From Hypericum androsaemum (Eukaryota; Streptophyta; Magnoliopsida; Malpighiales; Hypericaceae): a stretch of 64,000 nt of DNA. The stretch covers positions 1,984,501-2,048,500 of the forward strand of contig OZ023180.1 of the NCBI GenBank assembly GCA_963995505.1, in the 5' to 3' direction. The notes below the pieces were generated by a model. The model saw only the letters and a list, made by a program, of their open reading frames with translations, had not been told where the DNA came from and searched no databases. The number at the start of each line of letters is the position of its first letter. Positions within the stretch are counted from its first letter, which is position 1. Below, piece after piece: positions 22,185-33,900 of the stretch. The position numbers and the translations under genes were made by a program.

Positions 22185-22870
22185 AATAATTAATCACTTT
22201 AATATACGATAACAGTTAAAACTTAAAAGTAGGGGCGTCGCTCGCGGATCCTCGTCGACGCCTCTGGGCAAGACACCTTCCTCGTAGCCGACAAGCATGT
22301 GATCATGCACCACGTGCAGATACACGCTTGCGACCTCTGGATTCTCGACCCTCTTCTTAACTTGGATGTTCCTTTCTTTCTTTTCATTATTTTGATATAT
22401 TCTTCTTTTTTTTGTAATTCTTTTTGCACTTTCCAAGTGTGGCGGTTAACATATTGTTTGTTTCTTCCCTCATTTTTTTTCCTTCTCTCTGTTGCAGCAT
22501 ATAAAAGCTATTATAACTGCTGCGGAGGTCAGTTCTTCGAAACTCCAATTTCGACGTTGAGGATAAATGTAACTAGTTTTGGATTCTCATTTATAGTTTC
22601 TTACAGTGGGGGAGTGCGTGTGTTTATGTATCATTTTGGGATCCGACCAATGAGAACGTAATCTCGGTTGTTGAGGAGCTTCAATAACAGTTTCCCCTCA
22701 CGCATACACGGAATCTCGGTTGTTGAGGAGCTTCAATAGCAGTTTCCCCTAGCGAGGGTCAAGAAGAGGAGAATGAGTATCATGCTGGGAACAATGACGA
22801 AGAGGGGGAAGATCACGATTAGCGATACAACTCAGTTCTTTCGGAGATGCTTCATATCTTCTAAATTATT

Positions 22871-22885
22871 GGGGGGGGGGGGGGG
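22871..22885. repeat. Poly-G tract (15 G)
   Basis: Run of 15 G inside the magnesium transporter pseudogene, just before the amplified exon. Confidence 0.95.
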
Positions 22886-22930
22886 CCTTCTTCTTCATAT
22901 CCTGTGATACTGCTTATTTCTCTCATGCAG

Positions 22931-24262
22931 AGTCTCCTTTTGAGTTTCGTGCTTTGGAAGTGGCTTTAAAGGCTATTTGTAGCTTTCTAGCTGCCCGTAC
23001 TACGTAGCTGGAGACTGCTGCTTATCCTGCCTTGGACGAGCTTACCTCTAAACTGAGTTCATGTGATCCTGGTTGGAATGGGACCGATCAGTATTCTTGT
23101 TTTCAAAGAATATGGAAGTGGCGTTAGAGGCTATCTGTAGCTTCCTAGCTCTACGTAGCTCGAGACTACTACTTATCTTGCCCTGGAAAAGCTTACATCT
23201 AAAGTTAGTTCATGTGATCATGATTGGAATGAGACCTGTCTGTATTCTTGTTTTCGAAGAATATGGAAGTGGCGTTAGAGGCTAGCTGTAGCTTCCTAGC
23301 TGCCCGTACTACGTAGTTGGAGACTGCTGCTTATCCTGCCCTGGACGAGCTTACCTCTAAAGTGAGTTCATGTGATCCTGACTGGAATGGGACCAGTCAG
23401 TATTCTTATTTTTGAAGAATATGGAAGAGGCGTTAGAGGCTATCTGTAGCTTTCTAGCTGCCCATTCTACGTAGCTGGTGACTGCTGCTTAAACTATCTT
23501 AGACGAGCTTACCTCTAAAGTGAGTTCATGTGATCCTGGTTGGAATGGGACCGATCAGTATTCTTATTTCCGAAGAATATGGAAGTGGCGTTAAAAGTTA
23601 TATGTAGCTTCCTAGCTGGCCGTACTACGTAGCTGAAGATTACTGCTTATCTTGCCTTGGATGAGCTTACATCTAAAGTTAGTTCATGTGATCCTGGTTG
23701 GAATGGTACCGGTCAGTATTCTTTATTGTGAAGAATATGAAAGTGGCATTTTATTTTCGAAGAATATGGAAGTGGCGTTAGAGGCTATCTGTAGCTTGCT
23801 AGCTGCCCGTACTACGTAGCTGGAGACTGCTGCTTATACTGTCTTGGATGAGCTTACTCTAAAGTGTTCATGTGATCCTGGTTGGAATGGGATCAGTTAG
23901 TATTCTTATTTTCGAAGAATATGGAAGTGGCATTGGAGGCTATCTGTAGCTTCCTAGCTGCTCGTACTATATAGCTGGAGACTGCTGCTTATCCTGCCCT
24001 GGACGAACTTACCTTTAAAGTGAGTTCATGTGATCCTAGTTGGAATGGGACCAGTCAATATTCTTGTTTCCGAAGAATATAGAAGTGGCGTTAGAGGCCA
24101 TCTGTAGCTTCCTAGCTGACCGTACTACATAGATAGAGAGTGCTGCTTATCATGTCCTGGACGAGCTTACCTCTAACTTTAGAGTTCATGTGATCTTGGT
24201 TGGAATAGGACAGGTCAGTATTTTTGTTTCCGAAGAATATGGAAGTGGCGTTAGAGGCTGTG
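22931..24262 (+). repeat. 158-bp tandem array: amplified exon plus intron start
   Basis: The string GAAGTGGC (or a one-base variant) at the exon core starts at 22958, 23115, 23266, 23424, 23582, 23769, 23924, 24082 and 24242, giving a period of about 158 bp, with one 187-bp step caused by an extra 30-bp piece at 23730-23760. Each unit carries the exon text [35 protein letters not shown], a splice-donor-like 'aaagtgagttc', and about 50 bp of intron. Eight units are complete and the ninth stops after about 20 bp. All eight contain the same in-frame TAG. Confidence 0.95.
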
Positions 24263-24719
24263 TGTACCTTGTTTCGTGATTTGAGTTTTCTTGCTCGTAC
24301 AGCTTGATAATCACCGTAATCAGCTCATTCAGGTACTTAATCCTTGTTCGTTCTTTTGAATACATCTGTCATTTTTGATTTCATTCAGTGAGCTTATTTT
24401 TTTATTTCTTTCTCCTACTTTTGCTCAGTTGTAGCTCTTCCTTAGCTCGGGAACTGTTTACTTATCAGTCTATTGTTTGGTGACTGCAATATTTGGTATG
24501 AACATCCCCTATACATGGAACGACCACCGTGGATACGTTTTCAAATGGTAAGCTTGTTGCACAAAAAATGCTGAATGTAGCTGTATATTAAAACGGTTTT
24601 TATTGACGACAATCCTGTTTGAATATTAATAGGTGGTAATCTTAACATAAGTTTTCTCTGCTGTACTGTTTGTGTTGATAATGTCCTACGCACGACACAA
24701 AGGACTAGTCGGATCGTGA

Positions 24720-24884
24720 GTCTAATAGTTACACAACATGACTTTCTTCTTGATTTGGAAGTCAAAATTGGCACCCTATTACCTTTCAAACAGGTGGTTA
24801 TTTCAACTCTTTCAAAATTTTAGCTAAGTTCAGGTGAGGAGCAGAAGTTATTGGACTGGTTACAGGAACCAACACAGGTAATTG
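24720..24884. other. Downstream flank of the pseudogene
   Basis: Short AT-rich stretch with no recognisable feature. Confidence 0.4.
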
Positions 24885-25340
24885 TAAGCAATTTATGTAA
24901 GAATATTTCCCGCAATCAAGTTACTTATAGAAAAAATCTCTTTCCATATATGGTCAATATATTGCCAAGTTGAATCCACTAATTTCGCGGACAAAATCAT
25001 ACTCAATTAATGCCTGAAATCTTTGAGAATATTGCCTACGATCATGGGATCGTAATATTCTCTAAAGATGGTAATTGCCTACGATCATGGGATCAAAATA
25101 TTTTCCATTGATGGTAATGATGAGGCTATAAATAAATAATTTTGAGGTTCCTAAGCTCACTCACACATTCAACAACAACACCATCAAGGGATGAGAGCGA
25201 AAACATAGAAGAGCCGAGAAAAACTCGCCTAACCCGAAGTCAAAGCTTGCCGAAAATCACAACAATGCTGGAAGTAACTTGACCGTTTTCGCTTCAGCAT
25301 TTACATGTTCATGTTGTCTAGAACGCGTTCAATTCGTGTA
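24885..25340 (+). mobile_element. Ty1-copia LTR, left arm of a large palindrome
   Basis: Ends just before a primer-binding site TTGGTATCGGAGC (about 25357), matching plant copia elements primed by initiator-Met tRNA. It contains two copies of 'cctacgatcatgggatc' (25034 and 25078) and a TATA-like 'ctataaataaat' near 25124. The segment 24885-25195 reappears reverse-complemented at 38515-38850. Confidence 0.75.
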
Positions 25341-26514
25341 AAATTTTTTTCAATTGGTATCGGAGCATGCACATACCTTTGCCTCGTTCATGGCTATGGC
25401 GGTGCTTTTAAAACCTTGATTTTTCATGATTTGTATTATTTTGGAAAACTAAAATCATGAATCTTTCTAGTATTGCTTTCCAATGAATCCTGGTCTTTAA
25501 AATCATGAAAATCATGGAGAAATTTTGGAGAACTCGTCGGGTCTTCAAAAACGGGTTCATGGGTCGAAATTTAGGATTTTCAGTTGAAGAAGACGACCCA
25601 AAAACATGTTATTTTGTCGTTTTCTGAAACTAAAAAAAAAGTTGATGTGGCGTTTTACTTTGGAAGAAGCAGTATATATCCCTTTTTGTCGTTTTGCTTT
25701 TACAAAACCAAGACATGTTTTTTTCTTAGCTTTTGAGAGTGATAAAGGCCGACATGTCATAAAAATGACTTTGACATGTGGTCTTTTTGTTTTGGAGAGA
25801 CTGTCTCGTTAATATATACTATATGAACAATATGAGACTCGATTTTTGTGTCGGCATTAGGGATTAGAATATTCTGTATTCATGTTTTTAACTACATCAA
25901 TTAGTTTGATATTTATTGTTGCTATATTATTTATTTAGAAGTTGTATATTGATTAAATATTATTTTATTATTATAATTTGCATATAATATTCAACAAATT
26001 AATGGCTAGTACAGTATAATATTAGATTTTTTATATACTGTTTAAACTTTTGTTGAAATAATTAATAGTAAAAATTAATTATTTAAGATTTGATGATCTA
26101 TGTGATCTTAATTAATTAGAGAGTAACTCCAACATCTGTAATTAATTCAATAGTATATATTTAGAATTAAGATCACATAAAACAATAGTTGTAGTTAATC
26201 ATATGAACTATTATGGAATCTTCCCACATGAATTTTATAATATTTGTATGATTAATTAGGATAAAATATCTAATTATATTTCCTAATCAACCCACATGTA
26301 TTAGGAAAAGGAACATAGTTTCATAGTTTTATAGTTTTATCATGATAGTGTGAATCTAATGGAATTAGAACTTTAGCCCACATGCAAGTTTTATGTCTCT
26401 AGATTCACATGTTTTACATTGGTAAAATATGATATATTTGTTAGCTTCAAAACAAATTTAATGAGTATGTTTATTTAATAAATTGTAGTTAGTCAACGTG
26501 TTAGTCTATTTGAT
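25341..26514 (+). other. Copia leader region
   Basis: Untranslated leader between LTR and gag, AT-rich from 25800. From about 25797 onward it is mirrored at 29466 downward. No ORF of note. Confidence 0.5.
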
Positions 26515-27640
26515 GTGAAGTGTGATGTTCCTCAACTCAAAGGTAACAATTTTAAGGTCTGGAAGGAGAGAGTTCTCCTCCATTTGAGATGGATGGATAT
26601 TGACTATGTCATTAGGAAGTCTGAGCCACCTGCAATCACTGATGTGAGTACCTCAGATCAAGCTGATCTTTATGAAACGTGGGAGCGATCTAATCGCCTC
26701 TGTATTATGTTCATAAAGACCAAAGTATCTGCTGGGATTAGGGGTTCTATTGAGTAATATGACAAGGTTCGTCTCTTGTTGAAAGCAATGGATGAACAAT
26801 TTGTTACTTCAGATAAGGCTTTGGTAAGTACCATTATCATGCAGTTATCATCGATGAGGCTTACCAGGATATGAGGTGTGCGTGATCACTTCATGCGCAT
26901 GAGGGATATTGTGGCTCAATTGAAGACCTTGGAAGTTGATATGTTAATAAGCTTTTTGGTTCACTTAATTTTGTGCACTCTGCCCCAGCAATTTGGCCCA
27001 TTTAAGATTTCTTATAATACACATAAAGATAAGTGGTCTATTAATGAACTTTTGACCATGTGTGTTCAAGAAGAGGGAAGGCTGGCAATGAAAAAGGGTG
27101 AGAAAGTGAATCTCACTTTTTCTGAAAGAAAAAGAAAGATCGCGCTAAAGAGAAAGATAAGATCCCTGTCAAAGCGGACATTAAGAAAGAGTCAAAGTGT
27201 TTCTTTTACAAGAAGGCAGGATAAATGAAGAAAGAATGCTCTAAGTTCAAAATTTGGCTTGACAAGAAAGGTATTCAACTTTTGTTTGTATGTTATGAAT
27301 CAAATCTAACGAATGTTGGTCATAACACTTGGTGGATTAACTCTGGTTCTACAATCTATCTCTCAAATACCTTACATGGTATGCAAAATTTTCAAAAGCC
27401 AGTGGAAAGTGATCAGTACATCTATTCAGGATGAAGAATGAGCTCACTTGTAGAGGTTATTGGTTCTTGCAATTTGGTGTTAAGTAGTAGTTTTATTTTG
27501 TATTTAGAAAAGACCTTTTATATTCCTAGTTTTTCTAGGAATTTAATTTCAGTTGCATAACTTGTGCCCTTTGATTTTGGCTTTAACTTTTCGGATAATG
27601 GTTTTACTTATTAAATAAATCCAAAGTTGTTGGTTATGAT
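26515..27640 (+). pseudogene. Copia gag (UBN2-type) and protease start, broken
   Basis: The gag begins KCDVPQLKGNNFKVWKERV at 26518 and continues through RDHFMRMRDIVAQLKTLEVD (26881) and a Lys-rich end. Stops interrupt at about 26757, 26873 and 27226. A protease-like segment with WWINSGST (about 27330), where the catalytic Asp is replaced by Asn, is followed by NLISV text and then breaks off at the palindrome centre. No integrase or reverse transcriptase is present. Confidence 0.82.
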
Positions 27641-29466
27641 ACATTGTCTGAAAACTATTATCTAAAAAGTTAAAGCCAAAACCAATGGGCACAAGTCTTG
27701 AAACTGAAATTAAATTCCTAAAAAAATTAGGAACATAAAAGGTATTTTTTAAATGCAAAATAAAGTCACAGCTTAACACCAAATTGCAAGAACCAATAGC
27801 CTCCACAAGTGAGCTCATCCTTCCTCCTAAATGGATGTACTGTTCACTTCCCACTGGATTCTGAAGATTTTGCATACCCTGCAAGGTATTTGAGACATGG
27901 ATCGTAGAACCAGAGTCAATCTACCACGTGTTATGACCAACATTCGTTAGATTCGATTCATAACATACAAACAAAAATTGAATACCTTTCTTGTCAAGCC
28001 AAATTTTGAACTTAGAGCATGCTTTCTTCTTATGTCCTGCCTTTTTGCAAAAGAAATACTTTGACTCTTTCTTAATAATATCCACTTTGACAGGGATCTT
28101 GCCTTTCTCTTAAGCACGATCTTTCTTTTCTTTTCAAAAAAAGTGAGATTCACTTTTTCACCCTCTTCCATTGCCAGCCTTCCCTCTTCTTAAACACACA
28201 TGGTCAAACGTTCATTAGTAGACCACTTATCTTTATACGTATTATAATAAATCTTTAATGGGCCAAATTATTAGGGCAGAGTGCACAATTAAGTGAACCA
28301 GAAAGGTTTATGACATATCAACTTCCAAGGTCTTCAATTGAGTCTTAATATCCCTCATGCATATGATGTGATCACGCACACCTCCTATCCCGGTAAGCCT
28401 CATGGATGATAACTGCATGATAAAGGTACTTGCCAAGGCCTTATATGAAGTGACAAATTATTCATTTATTGCTTTCAACAAGAGACGAACTTTGTCATAT
28501 TGCTCAATAGAACCCCTAATCCCAGCAGATACTTTAGTCTTTATGAACATAACGTAGAGGTGATTAGATCGCTTGCACTTTTCATAAAGATCAACTGATC
28601 CGGGGTACTCACATCAGTGATTGCAGGTGGCTCAGACTTCCTAATGGCATAGTCAATATCCATCCATCCCAAATGAAGGAGAACTCTCTCCTTCCAGACT
28701 TTAAAATTGTCATCTTTGAGTTCGGGAACATCACATTTCACATCAGATAAACTAACAGGTTGACTAACTACAATTTATAAAATAAACATGCTCATTAAAT
28801 TTGTTTTGAAGCTAAAAAATATATCATATTTTACCAATGTAAAATATTATTATAATTAATGAATCTAGAGACATAAAACTTGCATATGGGCTAAAGTTCT
28901 AATTCAATTAGATTCACACTATCATAATAAAATTATCAAAGTATGTTCATTTTCCTAATATATGTAGGTTGATTAAGAAACATAATTTGATATTTTATCC
29001 TAATTAGTCATACAAATATTATAACATTTATGTAGGAAGATTCCATAATAGTTCATATGATTAATTACAACTACTGTTTTATGTGATCTTAATTCTAAAT
29101 ATATAATATTGAATTAATTACAAATGATTTGACTACACTCTAATTAATTAAGATCATATAGATCAGCAAACCTTAAATAATTAAATTTTTATTATTAATT
29201 ATTTCAACAAAGGTTTAAACAGTATATAAAAAATCTAATATTATATTGTGCTAGCCATTAATTTGCTAAATGTTATATGCAGATTACTAATAATAAATTA
29301 ATATTTATTCAACATACAACTTCTAAATAAATAACATAGCAACAATAAATATCAAAGTAAACGATGCAGTTGAAAACATGAATACCGAATATTCTAATCC
29401 CTAATGTCGGCACAAAAATCGAGTCTCATATTGTTCATGTAGTATATATTAACCACACATAGTCTC
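27641..29466 (-). pseudogene. Inverted copy of the copia gag/leader (right palindrome arm)
   Basis: Minus-strand copy of 25797-27610. The gag start KCDVPELKDDNFKVWKERV is at 28741 reading downward, the Lys-rich end at 28171-27947, and the protease/NLISV region at 27884-27700. The leader mirrors to 29466, where the gypsy LTR begins. The arms have diverged at many positions, so the palindrome is not recent. Confidence 0.85.
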
Positions 29467-30999
29467 TGATGAGCACAAGAAATGATCACTTTATCCTCTC
29501 ATTTTAGGGTCATTTAGATCCGATTTTGAGTTTGTTTGAGTCATTTTATGCCATTTTTAGGTCCGTTGCCCAGATGGTTTCACGTTTATATTTTTGTGTC
29601 TTTTGGAGGAGCATTTTGTAGGTATGTGATCGCTGAAATTTGCTTCGGCCGACGACTCTCCTGCACGGACCTGCCAAGCGGCACCGCATCCATCGGATGG
29701 TGGGAGGACTTCATCCAAATTTTGCCAAATTTCATGTGTCCCACTGGTTGGCGCCCCATTTCTGCCAGGCGGTGCCAAAAGAGAAGGAGGCGAGCGTTTT
29801 CACGAAGAAGTCACAAAACAGCAGAATCGCGTGCCGATCGGTGCCCATGTTGCCGCATAAACTCCACACCCACCAGTCGGTGCCCAATTTCCAGAATCGC
29901 CCTCCAGCTCAGCTCGCCGGACGGTGCCACTCGCACCGGTCAACATTTTTGCTAATTTTTGCCAGGATGAATTAGATATTTTGAGGACATTTCAGACATC
30001 TTATCTCATTTTAGGGTTGAAGAGGAGACTTCTCTATAAATACCCCCTTTAACCCATCAAGTTGTAAGCTTTGACACTTAGAACTTAAAATTAGAGTTTT
30101 AGTTATTGAAGGAGGAGCTAAAGGAGCAAGAGGTGGATGACGGGTTCAGATCGAGTAGCTCTCCACTACGATTGAGCACTCTCTTTCCCTTCTCTTTACC
30201 ACTTTTGTGATATTGTTCTTTGAATGCATAGTTGTTTTGCTTAAATGATTATGTGCGAGTAGTTCTCTTTTGGGTCGGGTGCCTTAGCACCCTCGAAATG
30301 CTTGGTTTTGAATGGGCTTAATCTTTAGAGCGTGTAGCGATTAGTGGGCATAATACATTGGGTAATGAACCTCCGTTGGAACCTAATGGCGAGAGCATTA
30401 GTAACAACCTAGAGTCCTTCCCAATCGATTGTAGCGTGACCCAAAATACTTAGCCGTGAATGGGAGCGTGGAAAAGCCTAACCGTTAGACTATACATTTA
30501 CCCAACAGACATAGCCGTGAAAATTGACTTTGTCAAGAATGGTGGTGTGTAGTTGGCCCAAGGGTGGTGCATTAATGAGTGAGGTTTAGGATGGCTAGTT
30601 GTGGTAGTCTCGACACCTGGGTGAGGTTTACAACTTACTAACATTAGGTGTGAGTGACATTCTCGTCGAGACGTCCTAGTACCTTCTTTGTGACGTGAAA
30701 CACTTAGCCGTGAAGCGTTATGCCATAGTACACCTAGGCCCGCCACAGACACAAAAGCCCAAGAGAGACCAAGCACGTAGGGATGTGTGAAGGGCACCTA
30801 GCCCAATTTTCTTTAAATTGTCTTTAAACCTTTTCTAATTAATCTTTGTCATCGCTTGCTTCTCCCAACAAATTCATAACACACTTCCAGCCTAATTTTA
30901 ATTACAATTCGCTCGGGATGTCTTGAACCAGCTTCTTGTAGTTCGACATTACACCCATACTCCCTTTATTACAAGGTGGACCAAAAAATCTACTCTTCA
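29467..30999 (+). mobile_element. Left LTR of an Athila-like gypsy element
   Basis: Starts TGATGAG and ends CTCTTCA. It is a direct repeat of 36184-37738, with similar length but many substitutions, so the insertion is old. A primer-binding-like site TTGGCACCAGTGCTGGG follows at 31001, a decayed form of the TTGGCGCC type used by gypsy elements. A TATA-like 'ctataaataccccc' lies near 30035. Open frames in this LTR are not genes. Confidence 0.85.
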
Positions 31000-33900
31000 A
31001 TTGGCACCAGTGCTGGGAAGCGGCGTCTCCCAAGGCACCGAGTGATGTGTATATTCACTCCCGAGCAAAGTTAGATGTGTACGCTGGGGGAAACTTCATC
31101 CAATACCCAGTCAATAAAATCTTGCAGTTAATGGAAGAATTGATAGGAGTTGAAGTAATCTCTCAATTTGGCAAGCGAAGGAGGGAGGTAGAGTAAGGAC
31201 GACTACTAACTCCTGTCTTGGAAAACTTTTGAACCTTAATCGAAAGATTGAAGAACTAGCCGAGACTTGCACCCATAAATCCCAGACCATGAAAGTTTAC
31301 CAGGCAAACTACATCAATATAAAGCAGCTTCAGGAGGAGCGTTGTGAAGGAAATCTCAAAGAATCAACGACTTTAGCTGCAAGCGTGAAATTAGAGGTTA
31401 AAAGGGTTGCAATGCCCAACATCATAGACAGCTGGACAAAAGTTAAGAGAAGAATGATTATGATGACTGCTCAACAGAATACTCTGATGGAAAAGCTCCA
31501 GAAACAAGAGTCAGCTATCTCTGTTCTGTAGCAGTCAATGAAGGGATATCTCGCCTCTTTCCATAACTTGGAATTTCAAGTTTCTCAGTTAATTAAGCGG
31601 CAAAAGACTACGAGGGCAAATGAGCTCATCAAGAAAAGTGAAGGGCTCAAGGAGGAAAGTTGCTCCATGATAATGTTCGAAAATGAAGATGAAGATGATC
31701 GGTGGCCACCAAGGGACGACAAAGGAGCTTCAGGAAGTCACAACCATGATGATGAAGAACCGGCGGTGGACAAAAATTATTTAATTGATATCTACAATCT
31801 GTGCAAGGAGGAGTTTGAGTATGATGCTTTGTGGCTTATGTTTATCCAGGTTTGCCCGTAATTCACATTCCTTATATAACAGGAGGCAAAATTTTAGGTT
31901 TTCAAAACTGCCCAAGATTATTCCTTCAGTTTAAGGAGATGGGTCAGAGAGATATTCTGGGAACTCTTCAACTTTTGGGAAAGGAGTTCCATCACTTCCA
32001 GTCTTATCATTCCATGCAACGAGAAAAATAAGATATGCACTGAGGAATGGGAGGTTAAACAGGATTTGTTTGAAATGAAAAAGCTTGATGATCAGTGTAT
32101 GATAACACTCCCTATAATAATCAACGGCATTCGAATCGAGAAAGCCCTATGCAATTTGGGATCGTCCATGAACGTGCTATCCATTTTTTTGAGTAGATAA
32201 TTGGAACTGGGCGAAGCGATTCCAACCACAAGAAACTAAACTCTGGTTGATGGTTCAACCAAAATACAGTTGGGAATTTTTAAGGACATACCAGTTGAGT
32301 TTCAAAATGGATTTGTTCCTTCAGACTTCATTGTGATGGACGTTCCGCCTACAAGAGAAAACATACCCATCCTTGGCCGACCATTCTTGGAAATTACAGG
32401 GGCTAAACTAAATTTTGAAAAAGGATGTGTCACCCAAAACCTAGGTTCCAATAAATATAAAAAACTAGGGTGCAGGGCTCGGAAGGAAGCATTCATATCC
32501 AACAAATTTTGTAGATAATGTCATTTGGACCTCGAAGATTAGTAAGTAGGATTTAGTCAGATTTTGTGTAATTTTGGTGCGGGCTTTTACTTTGCCCGGT
32601 TAAGGGGGAAAATGGTGGTTCAGAGGGTAGCGCCACTCAGTAGAAAGGCAGCCGGTCGTTGGCAGTGCATCAGACAGTTTCATAATCGCCAAGCGGTGAC
32701 TGATAATGCTTAGGCAATTGAACTCAATTCTGCTGAGCGGTAGGTAAGGCATCGACCGGCGCACATGCCCAGGATATATAAGGAATTGTACAATAGTGGT
32801 TCGTCACTTTTAACACTGCTCGACAAAGAAATACACCACCCAAGTACCCAAAACACAAATCATGACCCCATAACCTCGACTGCTTCTCTGGCGACCTCTA
32901 CGACCGTCCTGACTCTAATTTGAGCACCGAACTCCCCGGTGTTCCTCCAGAGTACGGGTTCGTTCCTTTAAAAAGGGTCTAAAAACCCTAAAGAGGTAAG
33001 CCCAATGTTCTCCTTGAATTTGAGAGTTTACAGGTGAATTGGTTGAGGGAAAGAGGAGAAAACCATGTGGAGAGTGTCGATTAGGAGGATCCGTGGTCGT
33101 GGGAATGAAAATTTTAGTATTTTAAGGTCAATTTGGTATTTCTGGTTCAAGGGCACCGAGCGACATTATTTTTACCGTACGGCGTTCTTCTAGCGATCGG
33201 TGTACTCGCCAGCATTTGGCGTTTCCTCAGTAAGCGGCGGGTTATCCACTGGATGGCGGGTTTCAAAAATATGGCTGAAGGCTTCTTAAGGCAGAAAAGA
33301 CAGTAGGGACCATGACAAGATAGGAATGAACCTTAAATTCTAGAGCTGGGAGAGGATATACGGGTTCGATACAACTACCCCTTCCTAATTTACCATAAGA
33401 GGGAGGGGGAGGTCTTTCATATGGTAAGGTATAAGAAGATCAGCTATATCTTAGGATTAACTGGACAGACATGGAGGTCCTCGGGATCAAGGATCAACTC
33501 CACCACTTCCTCTGTAACCTAAGCCTGCTGTACTTGGGAAAGGAACCCATTGATGTGTTCCCGCTCTTCACCCTTGAGTTCTTGAGCACCGTGAGTATTG
33601 GTGCTAAGGAGGAAAGCATCACATTCAAATTATTTGGACGAGAGCACATGCTAACTGAGAATGAGGTGTGCGATCACCTGGGGTTGGAGTGGGGGGTACG
33701 TCCAATTTTGACACTTTTCCTTCCAAACTCAAGGAGTGGAAATACCTGACCAGGATTAGAGTCTTCAAGTCACCAGCTCTGGTTCAGTTGTTCTGTAAGA
33801 ATGCTCAGCTGCTCTTGCACAGGTTCCCAGCTCAAGTAGGTTTTGGCAACTCCGAGTTCAGCAAAATCTATGGATATGAGCTCCACGCCCTTTACTGCGC

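Larger units (their letters stand above)
20751..22307 (+). repeat. 236-bp tandem duplication, second copy split by a transposon
   Basis: Copy 1 spans 20751-20982 and copy 2 spans 20987-22307. Both run from GGCCTACCAGGATTGG through a TA microsatellite to CATGTGATCATG. Copy 2 is interrupted by the 1072-bp element and its 9-bp duplication. Excluding the insert, the copies are nearly identical apart from TA repeat number. Both end inside an exon fragment of the magnesium transporter pseudogene. Confidence 0.92.
22240..24719 (+). pseudogene. MRS2/MGT-type (CorA family) magnesium transporter pseudogene
   Basis: Exon remnants, in order: [18 protein letters not shown] through ILDPLL (about 22249-22365); [10 protein letters not shown] (about 22497-22526); [15 protein letters not shown] (about 22641-22686, with part repeated at 22710-22752); [13 protein letters not shown] (from 22931); DNHRNQLIQ (24303-24332); the last-helix exon with LFLSSGTVYLSVY and the GMN selectivity motif (24429-24547); and IMSYARHKGLVGS with stop (24633-24719). 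The family forms Mg2+ channels in plant organelle, plasma and vacuolar membranes. It is dead: TAG replaces Glu in the ARTT-ELET segment and again in LELFL, the central coiled-coil exon is missing, and one exon is tandemly amplified. A second copy of the first exon piece lies at about 20920-20982. Confidence 0.9.

Noticed and set aside
29536..29975. Frames of 111-139 codons
   Set aside because: They lie inside the gypsy LTR, which is non-coding, and are not conserved in the partner LTR.
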